Of a stretch of DNA of 64,000 nt, positions 9,572-17,501 are shown piece by piece. The position numbers and the translations under genes were made by a program. The notes under the pieces were generated by a model, which did not search any database, was not told the DNA's origin, and saw nothing but the letters and a program-made list of their open reading frames with translations. Numbering within the stretch: position 1 is the stretch's first letter; every line of letters starts with the position of its first letter. Source of the stretch: Bacteroidales bacterium UBA3289 (lineage in GTDB: Bacteria > Bacteroidota > Bacteroidia > Bacteroidales > UBA932); assembly GCA_002361625.1 (NCBI GenBank), contig DETL01000020.1, forward strand, positions 61,152 to 125,151. Direction: 5' to 3'.

Positions 9572-9591
9572 TAAAACAAAAATTCATTTGT

Positions 9592-9912
9592 ATGGACAAG
9601 CGACTGCAGCAGTTTCTGGACGCGGAAAACATGACCCAGTCCCAGCTTGCCGACACGCTCGGAGTGGCCCGTGCCGGAATTTCCCATATCCTTTCGGGCC
9701 GGAACAAGCCGGGATTCGAATTCCTTGAGGCCATGGCGCTCCATTATCCGCAAATCAGCATGGACTGGCTTCTGACCGGCAAAGGACGCATGTACAAGGA
9801 CCTCTCTGCGATTCCCGCTGAGAATCCCGTATTTGCGCCCACGTTGCCTCCCCGTCGCGTTTCCAAGATTCTCGTCTTCTACGATGACAATACTTTCGAG
9901 GAGTTCCAATAA
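9592..9912 (+). CDS. XRE-family helix-turn-helix transcriptional regulator
   Basis: A 106-residue DNA-binding protein. Residues about 5-60 form the XRE helix-turn-helix: NMTQSQLADTLGVARAGISH followed by ILSGRNKPGFEFLEAM and the WLLTGKG end typical of this group. The C-terminal 40 residues have no recognised domain. The ATG at 9592 is chosen because the promoter (-7 at 9564-9571) lies just upstream; the frame is open further upstream but that would overlap the promoter. It may control queA or the downstream genes; target unknown. Confidence 0.85.
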   Translation: MDKRLQQFLDAENMTQSQLADTLGVARAGISHILSGRNKPGFEFLEAMALHYPQISMDWLLTGKGRMYKDLSAIPAENPVFAPTLPPRRVSKILVFYDDNTFEEFQ

Positions 9913-9927
9913 GAATTGCTATCTTTG
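9895..9927 (+). promoter_or_regulatory. predicted promoter of the dihydroorotate dehydrogenase-like gene
   Basis: TTCG at 9895-9898 and TATCTTTG at 9920-9927 with a 21-bp spacer. The -7 box is an exact consensus match and the -33 is one base off. It overlaps the stop region of the XRE gene and precedes the ATG at 9951 by 24 nt. Confidence 0.5.
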
Positions 9928-9950
9928 TAAGGATATGTCGAAACGATGCC

Positions 9951-10757
9951 ATGAGTAACCTCCAACAGATAGCCAGAAGCTTGTCCTGGAAGCGTCGCAT
10001 TCCCGGTTTAAAAGCTTGGAACCGCCTCTTTTACAGACGGGAACACCCTTCTTTGGAGCGGGATGCTTTCGGCATCCATTTCCTGCATCCTGTCGGAGTG
10101 GCCCCTGTCCTGGAACACCAGGCGGACCTGCTCGACGAGCTTGCCAGCCTCGGCTTTTCCTTCACGGGCATCATTCCTGGAGAAACCCCCGTACAAACCA
10201 TCGCAGAGCGCCTGATGTCCAGGGAATCCGGCATCATTGCAGGCATCGAATTGCGGGCGGAGGGAGATGACGAAGAGCTGGCCCGCCGCAAGATCATCCG
10301 AACCTACTCGCTGCTGTACGACTTCGCGGACTGCTTTATCGTGGACATCAACAAAGAAAGCGGTCTTTCGTCGCTGGACGACCTGTCAGACTGGGTCGGT
10401 GTCCTGGATGAACTGCTGAGCCTGAGACTCTGTTATGAGCGTTATAAGCCCATTCTGGTGCGTTTTTCCCCGAGCCATGCAGGAGAAGATCTGGACCGGA
10501 TCCTGGATTTCTGCCTCCTTTCCGGGATCGACGGAGTCATTGCACCGGGTATCCGGATGGTAAAACAGGCGGCTGACTATACCAAAGGACGCCTGCCGAT
10601 CATCGGATCCGGCGCCATCACGACGACGGAGGCGGCTATCGCCCTCCTGGAGTCCGGTGCTTGCCTGATCGAAGTGGCACAGGGACTGGAAAAGAACACC
10701 TGTTCCACCGCAAAACGGCTTCTGGAGGCCATTGACAATCCTTTCCAATCCCTATGA
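9951..10757 (+). CDS. dihydroorotate dehydrogenase-like TIM-barrel protein, probably atypical
   Basis: A 268-residue protein with the layout of quinone-type dihydroorotate dehydrogenase: GVAPVLEHQADLLDELASLG early, the barrel strand ILVRFSPSHAGEDLDRILDF, and the C-terminal phosphate-binding part IIGSGAITTTEAAIALLESGA. It is shorter than PyrD (about 330-350). The usual N[VIL]SSPNT[PA]G segment with the catalytic serine is replaced by VDINKESGLSS, and the flavin-contact Lys is not obvious. FMN binding may remain but dehydrogenase activity is doubtful. It overlaps cinA by 4 nt, so the two are translated together. Confidence 0.6.
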   Translation: MSNLQQIARSLSWKRRIPGLKAWNRLFYRREHPSLERDAFGIHFLHPVGVAPVLEHQADLLDELASLGFSFTGIIPGETPVQTIAERLMSRESGIIAGIELRAEGDDEELARRKIIRTYSLLYDFADCFIVDINKESGLSSLDDLSDWVGVLDELLSLRLCYERYKPILVRFSPSHAGEDLDRILDFCLLSGIDGVIAPGIRMVKQAADYTKGRLPIIGSGAITTTEAAIALLESGACLIEVAQGLEKNTCSTAKRLLEAIDNPFQSL

Positions 10758-12019
10758 TCCATGCATCCATCTGCACCATCGGCAATGAAATCCTCATTGG
10801 CCAGGTGGTGGACACCAATTCTTCGCGGATCGCTGCAGCCCTGGAAGAGGCTGGCATCCGTGTCACCCGGATGGTCTCCTTTGGGGATGACCGGGCCGAG
10901 ATTCTGAACAATCTCCGTAACGAACTCACCCAGAGCGATATCGTCATTACGACAGGCGGTCTCGGACCTACGAAGGATGACATGACGAAAGCGGTTCTGG
11001 CCGAGCTTTCGGGAAGCACCGGCTATGTGGAACATGCCGGGCAACTGGCTATCATCCATGACATTCTCCACAGCCGAGGCCTGGACATGCTGGAAATCAA
11101 CCGGGCGCAGGCGCTTGTTCCGGACCGCTGCGAAGTCATTGAAAACCGCCTTGGAACGGCCCCTGTCATGGTATTCCGTTTTCCTACGGACAGTTTCAAT
11201 GCGACGCTCTATGCCCTTCCGGGCGTTCCGTTCGAGGCCGTCGGGGCTATTCCTGATATCATGCAAGACATCCGGGCCCATTATCCGCTCACGAATATCC
11301 TGCACCGGAGCCTGATGGTGTACGGACTGGCGGAATCTGCTCTTTCTGAGCTGATTGCGCCCTGGGAAGATGCCCTTCCCGATGAGATGCACCTCGCTTA
11401 CCTTCCTCATCCGCTTACCGGAATCCGGCTGCGCCTGTCCATTTACGGCGGTATGCATGAGGAACAGGAGGCCCGTGTGGAAGAACAGATTGTGCGTTTG
11501 AAAGAAATCCTGGGCAATCGCGTGTATTCCGATCAGGACGATACCCTGGAAGCCACGGTGGGGCGCTTGCTGAAGAAAGCCGGAATGACGCTGAGCGCTG
11601 CGGAATCGTGTACGGGTGGCGAAATATCCCATCTGATCACGTCCGTGCCGGGGTCTTCCGCCTATTATCTGGGTTCCGTGACCTCTTATGCCGTATCCGT
11701 CAAGGAAAAGGTCCTGGGGGTTCCGGCAGAAACCATCGAAAAGTTCGGTGTCGTGAGCGGCGAAGTGGCGGCGGCCATGGCGGAAGGAGTCCGGAAGGTG
11801 ACCGACAGCGATTATGCCATTTCGACGACCGGTCTGGCCGGACCGGACGGCGATGCTCTCAATCCGGTGGGGACAGTCTGGATCGGAGTCGCCGGACCAA
11901 ACGGTGTAAAAACGGAAAAACGGCACTTCCGGAACGATCGGAAAAGGAACATCCAGCGTTTTTCCGCCGAAGCGCTCAATATTTTGAGGCTTCAGATTCT
12001 GGAAGATTTATCACATTGA
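10754..12019 (+). CDS. cinA: CinA family protein with nicotinamide-nucleotide amidase domain
   Basis: A 421-residue two-domain protein. The N-terminal half is the molybdopterin-binding-like CinA domain (TIGNEILIGQVVDTNS, TTGGLGPTKDDMT), which in characterised members acts as an ADP-ribose pyrophosphatase. The C-terminal domain from about residue 255 is PncC-like (SAAESCTGGEISHLITSVPG, with the catalytic Ser, and TGLAGPDG), which deamidates NMN in pyridine nucleotide recycling. Full length for the family. It begins in an ATGA overlap with the upstream PyrD-like gene. Confidence 0.92.
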   Translation: MIHASICTIGNEILIGQVVDTNSSRIAAALEEAGIRVTRMVSFGDDRAEILNNLRNELTQSDIVITTGGLGPTKDDMTKAVLAELSGSTGYVEHAGQLAIIHDILHSRGLDMLEINRAQALVPDRCEVIENRLGTAPVMVFRFPTDSFNATLYALPGVPFEAVGAIPDIMQDIRAHYPLTNILHRSLMVYGLAESALSELIAPWEDALPDEMHLAYLPHPLTGIRLRLSIYGGMHEEQEARVEEQIVRLKEILGNRVYSDQDDTLEATVGRLLKKAGMTLSAAESCTGGEISHLITSVPGSSAYYLGSVTSYAVSVKEKVLGVPAETIEKFGVVSGEVAAAMAEGVRKVTDSDYAISTTGLAGPDGDALNPVGTVWIGVAGPNGVKTEKRHFRNDRKRNIQRFSAEALNILRLQILEDLSH

Positions 12020-12065
12020 TAAATAGGTGATAAAACAAAAGAGTTAAACGTTATAACATTTTTGT

Positions 12066-13139
12066 TTACCCCTGAATTCGACGCATAACGGCCAGTAAAT
12101 TCGCTCCGGCGACCTGGGAAACCTCCGTTTCGGAGTACCCTCTCCGCCGCATCTCGTCGAAGATCTTTCCCATCATCGATACGTCCTCCAATCCCTCCGG
12201 CGGGACGAGGATTCCATCGAAATCGGAACCGATGCCGACATGGTCGATGCCTGCCAGCTCGACGGCGTGGTCGATATGGTCCACGATTTCCCGGACACCT
12301 GGACGCCAGAGTGAACGGAGCCGGACCTGCATTTCATTCCAAGCCTGTACGCGGGAAGGATCCGACGGGCAGGCGATAAAATCGGCTTCCACCTTCTCTC
12401 CTTCCTCAAAGAGGGCGGCATCGGCGGGATCAGACAAGAACCGCTCCGACAGGAAAGCCGGATAGAAGTTGATCCCGACATATCCGTCTTTGTCCCCCAG
12501 TGCCTTCAGCATATCGTCCGTCAGATTGCGCCGGTGTGGGCAAAGCGACCTGCAGCAAGAATGCGAGGCAATGATCGGAGCGTCGAAAAGCCGGATGCAG
12601 TCCCAGAATGTCTCGTCCGAAGCATGGGACAAGTCCACCATCATCCCGAGGGCGTTCATCTCGGCCAGGGCTTTCTTCCCGAAAGGACTCAGCCCATGCC
12701 AGCGTTTCCCTTCTGCAGCGCTGTCTGCCAGCGCATTGTCACCATTATGCGTCAGGGTCACATACCGTATGCCCATCCGGAAAAACAGACGCAGCAGCGA
12801 CAGGGATTCCTGGATCGGAGAGCCGTTCTCCATGCCCAGGAATATCGAGACAAGACCGTTTTCGCGGTTCTTCGCTACCTCCTCCGGAGAGCGTGCAAGC
12901 GAAACCATGTCCGGATACTTGTCGATGCTGTCATAGACGGCTGAAAGCATTTCCAAAGCATACCGGGTGGCCGCATCCGGTTCCATTTCCGCCGGTGTAT
13001 AGAGGGCAAAAAAGGAGCCGCCGACTCCCCCGCGCCTGAGCTTGGGAAAATCGACGTGCCCATATCCGTTGTCGATGCCCGGATCCCGAAGCCGTATCAG
13101 CTGGGAAGGCGTATCGACATGACTGTCAAAAATTTCCAT
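12066..13139 (-). CDS. membrane dipeptidase, peptidase family M19
   Basis: A 357-residue zinc dipeptidase of the renal dipeptidase family. Metal-binding and active-site blocks are present in order: DSHVDTP at residues 5-11, the Glu in GMENGSPI, MVDLSHAS, IIASHSCCRSLCPHRRNL and GIGSDFDGI. It has no signal peptide, so it is expected to be cytoplasmic, unlike many relatives. Its start overlaps the stop of the upstream DUF2807 gene by one base (TAATG). Natural substrate is unknown; DL-dipeptides are typical. Confidence 0.92.
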   Translation of the reverse strand: MEIFDSHVDTPSQLIRLRDPGIDNGYGHVDFPKLRRGGVGGSFFALYTPAEMEPDAATRYALEMLSAVYDSIDKYPDMVSLARSPEEVAKNRENGLVSIFLGMENGSPIQESLSLLRLFFRMGIRYVTLTHNGDNALADSAAEGKRWHGLSPFGKKALAEMNALGMMVDLSHASDETFWDCIRLFDAPIIASHSCCRSLCPHRRNLTDDMLKALGDKDGYVGINFYPAFLSERFLSDPADAALFEEGEKVEADFIACPSDPSRVQAWNEMQVRLRSLWRPGVREIVDHIDHAVELAGIDHVGIGSDFDGILVPPEGLEDVSMMGKIFDEMRRRGYSETEVSQVAGANLLAVMRRIQG

Positions 13140-14146
13140 TATTTAGTCCCGTAAGGAGCCAGGGTAGATTTCACGATCTTGTCAATCTTGAAGACAGGCG
13201 TTCCGCTGTAGTAGAGCGATGCGCCGCTCACCAGGGTGACGGCGACTTCCTTTTCCACATTCACGGTCACGCTGGCACCGGAGAGGTTCGCCTCCACCGT
13301 CTTGACAGGCATCGAATAAGCATCGACGGAAGAGGAACGGGTTCCCTTGACCGTCAGGGTCTCCCCTTGTCCGGTCAGAACGACCTTGGAACTGCCTTCC
13401 GTCGTCAGGTCCACTTTTTCCACATCGGCCGTGATGCTTACTTGGGCGGAACCGGCGGAAAAGACATTCATCCGGGAGCAGGGGCCGCCGTTCGCCACCA
13501 GGACGGAAGAGCCTTCCGAATTGACAGCCAATTCATTTCCCGTAAAAGTGAGTTTGAGGTTCGAGCTGTTATCCGTATTCACTTCCACGCCCCGCTCGCT
13601 CTTGACGGAGACGACGGCCTGCGCGTTCTTTTTGAGGATGATTTTGGCGGAAGCGGCGCTCACGGCTAAATTCTTGACCTGGGACTTGCCGATGGCCGTC
13701 AGCTCAAACTGCGGAGCGACGAACTCTTCCACGCCGATGAAAGTGGCATTGTCGGCGAGAGAGATGGACTGGATTTCCGGAGAATAGGCTGTCACCCGGA
13801 AGACCGGCGTCAGTCCGTTGCGCCCTTTGTAGAGTTTCTTGAGCTCTTTGGGCACGGCCTTTTCATCGTAAGACAGGTACAAGGTTTTCGCCTTGACATA
13901 TATTTCCACATACGGAGCCAGATCCTCGTCCACGGTCAGCCGGACACCATAAGCCCCCCGGGAAAGGGTCACCTCGAAATCGTCGGAGACATTGAGGCTG
14001 TTGAATTCCGATACGGGAATCTGTTTGTCAGTCAGCTTCGCGGAGAGAGCCTGAGCCTGCAGGGATGCAGACGTCAGAATGGCTGTCACACCGAAAGCGA
14101 TCATTCCGATGATTGCTTTCATAAATTTGTCAGTCAAATGTTTCAT
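13139..14146 (-). CDS. DUF2807 (GIN domain) exported protein
   Basis: A 335-residue exported protein with a signal peptide ending near LQAQA. The mature part is a right-handed beta-helix-like repeat protein of the GIN/DUF2807 type: FNSLNVSDDFEVTLSRG at the start, then repeating short strands such as NTDNSSNLKLTFTGNELAV and LTTEGSSKVVLTGQG. These are surface or periplasmic proteins of unknown function, often near sensory or adhesion genes. A second ATG at 14122 (MKAIIGM) would give a shorter signal peptide. It is followed with one base overlap by the M19 peptidase. Confidence 0.82.
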   Translation of the reverse strand: MKHLTDKFMKAIIGMIAFGVTAILTSASLQAQALSAKLTDKQIPVSEFNSLNVSDDFEVTLSRGAYGVRLTVDEDLAPYVEIYVKAKTLYLSYDEKAVPKELKKLYKGRNGLTPVFRVTAYSPEIQSISLADNATFIGVEEFVAPQFELTAIGKSQVKNLAVSAASAKIILKKNAQAVVSVKSERGVEVNTDNSSNLKLTFTGNELAVNSEGSSVLVANGGPCSRMNVFSAGSAQVSITADVEKVDLTTEGSSKVVLTGQGETLTVKGTRSSSVDAYSMPVKTVEANLSGASVTVNVEKEVAVTLVSGASLYYSGTPVFKIDKIVKSTLAPYGTK

Positions 14147-14158
14147 ATCGTTAAAGCT

Positions 14159-16087
14159 CTAGTTTTCCAATTTTTCCATCTGGGTTCCCCATTCCTCCGT
14201 GAAGGCATCCAGACTACGTTTGTTCTCCAGGTATTCCCGGGTCAGTTCCATGACATCGTCTTCCTTTCCCGGTGCTGCCAGGATCTTCTCGATCGAGGCC
14301 TGCCGCTTTTCCAGTTTGCCGATCTCCTTCTCCAGATAATCGATCCGGTTCTGGATTTTCCGGACTTCCTTGGAAGCGGCCTTCCGTGCCTGGAAATTGT
14401 CCTGGGCCTGGACTTTCCGCTCGTCCTGTCCTTTTTCCGGAACCGGAGAAAACTTCCGTTCCAGTTCCTGCAGGCTTTCCAGTTTCCGCCTTTCCAGGAA
14501 TTCCGTTACACCGCCCAGGTGCTCCTTCACCTTCCCGTCCCGGAACTCGTAGAGCTTGTCCACGAGCCCGTCCAGGAAATCCCGGTCATGGGACACTACA
14601 ATGAGCGTGCCGTCAAAGGCTTGCAGGGCTTGCTTCAGTCGGTCCTTGGAACGGATATCCATGTGGTTGGTCGGTTCGTCCAGGGCCAGCACATTATACG
14701 GGGAAAGCATCAGTTTCGCCATTCCCAGGCGGGAACGCTCCCCGCCACTGAGGACGGACACCTTCTTGTCGATGTCTTCTCCCTTGAACAGGAAGGCCCC
14801 CAGGAGGTCGCGCAGCCGGGTACGGATTTCCCCGACGGCGATCCGGTCCAGCGTACCGAATACGGTTTCGTTCTTATCCAGGACATCTTCCTGATTCTGG
14901 GCATAGTACCCGATATGGACATTATGTCCCACCTTCGCCTCACCGGAAATCGGATCCAGCTCGCCCATGATCACCCGCATCAGTGTCGTCTTCCCTTCTC
15001 CGTTGCGGCCGATCAAGGCGACTTTCTCGCCGCGCTTGATTTCGATCTCCGCATCGCGGAACACGATTTTCTGCGGATATCCCACCGTCAGGTCCGTTCC
15101 CTTGAACACGACGTCGCCAGACCGCTGTGCCGGCGGGAACCGGAGGTTCAGTTTCGCATCGTCCGTTTCGTCGATCTCGATCCGGTCCAGCCTTTCCAGG
15201 GCCTTGATCCGGGACTGGACCTGGTTGGACTTCGTGGGCTTGTAGCGGAACTTGTTGATGAAATCCTCCGTCTTCTCGATCATCCGCTGCTGGTTCTCGT
15301 AGGCGGCCGTCTGCTGGGCAATCCTTTCGGCGCGGAGCGTAACGTACTGACTGTAGGGAACTTTATAATCGTGTATATGCCCCAGGAGGATCTCGACGGT
15401 CCGGGTGGTGACGTTGTCCAGGAATTTCCGGTCGTGGGAAACCAACAGGACGGCACCCCGGAAGGATTTCAGGTAATCCTCGAACCATTCGATGGATTCG
15501 ATGTCCAGGTGGTTGGTGGGCTCGTCCAGCAGCAGGATATCCGGACGCGAGAGGAGGACCTTCGCCAGTTCGATGCGCATGTTCCATCCCTGGCTGAACG
15601 TTTCCGTCTTCCGCTCCAGTTCATCCTCCTTGAACCCCAGCCCGAAAAGCGTCTTCTCCGCCTGGACCCGGGGAGACTCTCCGGTTTCGAGCGCCAATCG
15701 GTCATTTATCTCATTCAACCGATTAATTAACTTGGCATAATCAGCTGATTCATAATCAGTCCTTTCTGCAAGCTGCAAATTGATCCGATCCAGTTCCCGC
15801 TCCATCTCGTGGAGATGGTCGAAGACGGTCATCACCTCGTCGATGACACTCCGGCCCCGGTGATGCTCCATGATCTGGGGCAGGTAGCCGATTTCAAGGT
15901 CCGAAGGCATCTCGATATGGCCCGAGGTCGGAGACTGCTCCCCGATGATCAGCTTCATCAGCGTGGACTTGCCGGCACCGTTTTTCCCAACGAGGCCTAC
16001 CTTGTCGGCCTCGCTGATGTGGAAATCAATGTTGTCCAGGAGCGTGAACCCGCCGTAGGACACGGTGACGTTATTGATCGCTATCAT
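14159..16087 (-). CDS. ABC-F family ATPase (ribosome-associated)
   Basis: A 642-residue protein with two ABC ATPase domains and no transmembrane segment, the ABC-F layout. Walker A motifs are GKNGAGKST in domain 1 and GRNGEGKTT in domain 2. Signature sequences are TFSQGWNM in domain 1 and LSGGERSRLGMAK in domain 2, with Walker B LLLDEPTNHLD and LALDEPTNHMD. An inter-domain linker rich in charged residues (about 235-310) and a C-terminal coiled coil follow the family pattern. Members act on the ribosome as translation factors. It overlaps tatC by 17 nt. Confidence 0.9.
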   Translation of the reverse strand: MIAINNVTVSYGGFTLLDNIDFHISEADKVGLVGKNGAGKSTLMKLIIGEQSPTSGHIEMPSDLEIGYLPQIMEHHRGRSVIDEVMTVFDHLHEMERELDRINLQLAERTDYESADYAKLINRLNEINDRLALETGESPRVQAEKTLFGLGFKEDELERKTETFSQGWNMRIELAKVLLSRPDILLLDEPTNHLDIESIEWFEDYLKSFRGAVLLVSHDRKFLDNVTTRTVEILLGHIHDYKVPYSQYVTLRAERIAQQTAAYENQQRMIEKTEDFINKFRYKPTKSNQVQSRIKALERLDRIEIDETDDAKLNLRFPPAQRSGDVVFKGTDLTVGYPQKIVFRDAEIEIKRGEKVALIGRNGEGKTTLMRVIMGELDPISGEAKVGHNVHIGYYAQNQEDVLDKNETVFGTLDRIAVGEIRTRLRDLLGAFLFKGEDIDKKVSVLSGGERSRLGMAKLMLSPYNVLALDEPTNHMDIRSKDRLKQALQAFDGTLIVVSHDRDFLDGLVDKLYEFRDGKVKEHLGGVTEFLERRKLESLQELERKFSPVPEKGQDERKVQAQDNFQARKAASKEVRKIQNRIDYLEKEIGKLEKRQASIEKILAAPGKEDDVMELTREYLENKRSLDAFTEEWGTQMEKLEN

Positions 16088-16838
16088 CTTCTTCTGAGGA
16101 CGTGTCGGGTTTGCACATCAGGATGGAGAACTCGTAAAGCCCGTACAGCGGAATGGCCAGGACGAACATGGAGAAAGGATCGCTGGGCGTGATGAGGGCT
16201 GCCAGGATCAGGATCACGATGAAGGCTATTTTCCGGTATCCCCGCAGCTGTTTCCGAGTCAGGATTCCCATGCTGGAGAGCACCAGGACGACGGTCGGGA
16301 ACTCGAACAGCAGGCCGATCAGGAAGACCATCGAGGTGAACAGCGAGATATACGAACTCAGGGAAATCGTGTTCTGGACCGTATCACTCACCGAATAGTT
16401 CATAAAGAACATCAGGCACACGGGCAAAACGACGAAATACCCCACGGCGACGCCCAGATAGAACAGGAAAGTGGACATCCCGAACGCCTTCCGGACAGCC
16501 TTCTTCTCGTTGTCATACAAGGCCGGAGCGATAAACTTCCAGATCTCGTAGATGACATAGGGAAAGGCGATGATCGCCCCGACGATGACAGAGACCTTCA
16601 GGTGGACGAAAAACTGCGCCGATACTTCGATATTGATCAAGGTCATCGAAAACTTCAGTCCCAACCACTTGTAGAGGACGAAATCAGGCGTGGTGGGCCA
16701 GAGCACGACCTTGAAAAGCTGCTCGGGAATCGCCAGGAAAACGACGGAGACCAGGACAATGGCGCCCATTGAGCGGAACAGCGTTCCTCTCAACACGTCA
16801 AGATGGTCCCAGAAGGACATTTCACCGTCCTGGGCCAC
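16071..16838 (-). CDS. tatC: twin-arginine translocase subunit TatC
   Basis: The central receptor of the Tat protein export system, 255 residues with six transmembrane helices. The N-terminal MSFWDHLDVLRGTLFRS and the loop IAFPYVIYEIWKFIAPALY are characteristic. The codon at 16838 is GTG, overlapping the tatA stop by one base; the ATG at 16820 (MSFWDHL) is an equally good start. The C-terminal tail is acidic. Together with tatA directly upstream it forms a minimal TatAC system. Confidence 0.92.
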   Translation of the reverse strand: MAQDGEMSFWDHLDVLRGTLFRSMGAIVLVSVVFLAIPEQLFKVVLWPTTPDFVLYKWLGLKFSMTLINIEVSAQFFVHLKVSVIVGAIIAFPYVIYEIWKFIAPALYDNEKKAVRKAFGMSTFLFYLGVAVGYFVVLPVCLMFFMNYSVSDTVQNTISLSSYISLFTSMVFLIGLLFEFPTVVLVLSSMGILTRKQLRGYRKIAFIVILILAALITPSDPFSMFVLAIPLYGLYEFSILMCKPDTSSEEDDSDQ

Positions 16839-17047
16839 TACTTCTTGTCTTCCTTTTTAGAGTCTTCTTCGTCGATTTCCTTGATCTCCTTCTCCACTTC
16901 GTTCATTCCCTGCTTGAAGCTTTTGACGCCCTTGCCGAGACCTTTCATCAATTCGGGAATCTTCTTGCCGCCGAAAAGGAGCAGAATCACCAGGACAATG
17001 AGAACGATTTCCCATGTTCCGAACACTAAAGGATACATGATGAGCAT
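16838..17047 (-). CDS. tatA: twin-arginine translocase subunit TatA/TatE
   Basis: A small protein of about 69 residues: a short N-terminus, one transmembrane helix ([16 protein letters not shown]), the hinge [20 protein letters not shown] and an acidic, lysine-rich tail. This is the TatA/E signature. The ATG at 17047 follows the thioesterase stop; an ATG at 17059 would overlap that gene, and MYPLVFG at 17038 is also possible. It is directly followed by tatC. Confidence 0.88.
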   Translation of the reverse strand: MLIMYPLVFGTWEIVLIVLVILLLFGGKKIPELMKGLGKGVKSFKQGMNEVEKEIKEIDEEDSKKEDKK

Positions 17048-17048
17048 A

Positions 17049-17465
17049 TTACTTGTCATTTAAATGGTTTTCGATAATCGTGGTAAGGATTTCCGGACAG
17101 CGGACCGGATGGAAGGTTTTCGAGTCGATGAAACCCAGGATGACTGATCCCTCGGCGCACACTTCCCCATCCTGGTTGTAAACCGCCTGCCGGACGATGA
17201 GTTTCGCCAGCGGCACCTTGTCGATCTCCGCGACGGCCGTCAGGACATCCCCCATCCGGGCCGGATGCTTGAAGCGGCACTCGACCGACACGATGGGAAT
17301 CATCACGCCATACTCCTTTTCACACCGTTCGATGGGGAATCCCCACTCCACCATCATCCGGTTCCGGGCGATCTCGAAATACCGGATATAATTGGAGTGA
17401 TGGACCACCGCCATCTGGTCGGTTTCGTAGTAGCGGACGGGGAAAGTTTCCTCAAAATGAGTCAT
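17049..17465 (-). CDS. acyl-CoA thioesterase, 4HBT/YbgC-FadM family
   Basis: A 138-residue hotdog-fold thioesterase. The active-site segment [22 protein letters not shown] fits the 4-hydroxybenzoyl-CoA thioesterase family, with Asp16 the likely catalytic residue. The rest of the fold ([25 protein letters not shown]) is intact and of normal length. It is cytoplasmic and hydrolyses acyl-CoA esters; chain length is unknown. It heads a unit with tatA, tatC and the ABC-F gene. Confidence 0.88.
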   Translation of the reverse strand: MTHFEETFPVRYYETDQMAVVHHSNYIRYFEIARNRMMVEWGFPIERCEKEYGVMIPIVSVECRFKHPARMGDVLTAVAEIDKVPLAKLIVRQAVYNQDGEVCAEGSVILGFIDSKTFHPVRCPEILTTIIENHLNDK

Positions 17466-17501
17466 AACAAAAATGTTAACAGCATAAACAATTTTGTTTT
17501 A

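Noticed and set aside
14138..15730. A 530-codon plus-strand frame opposite the ABC-F gene
   Set aside because: Leu/Phe/Gln-rich reverse image of the two ATPase domains, without homology features.
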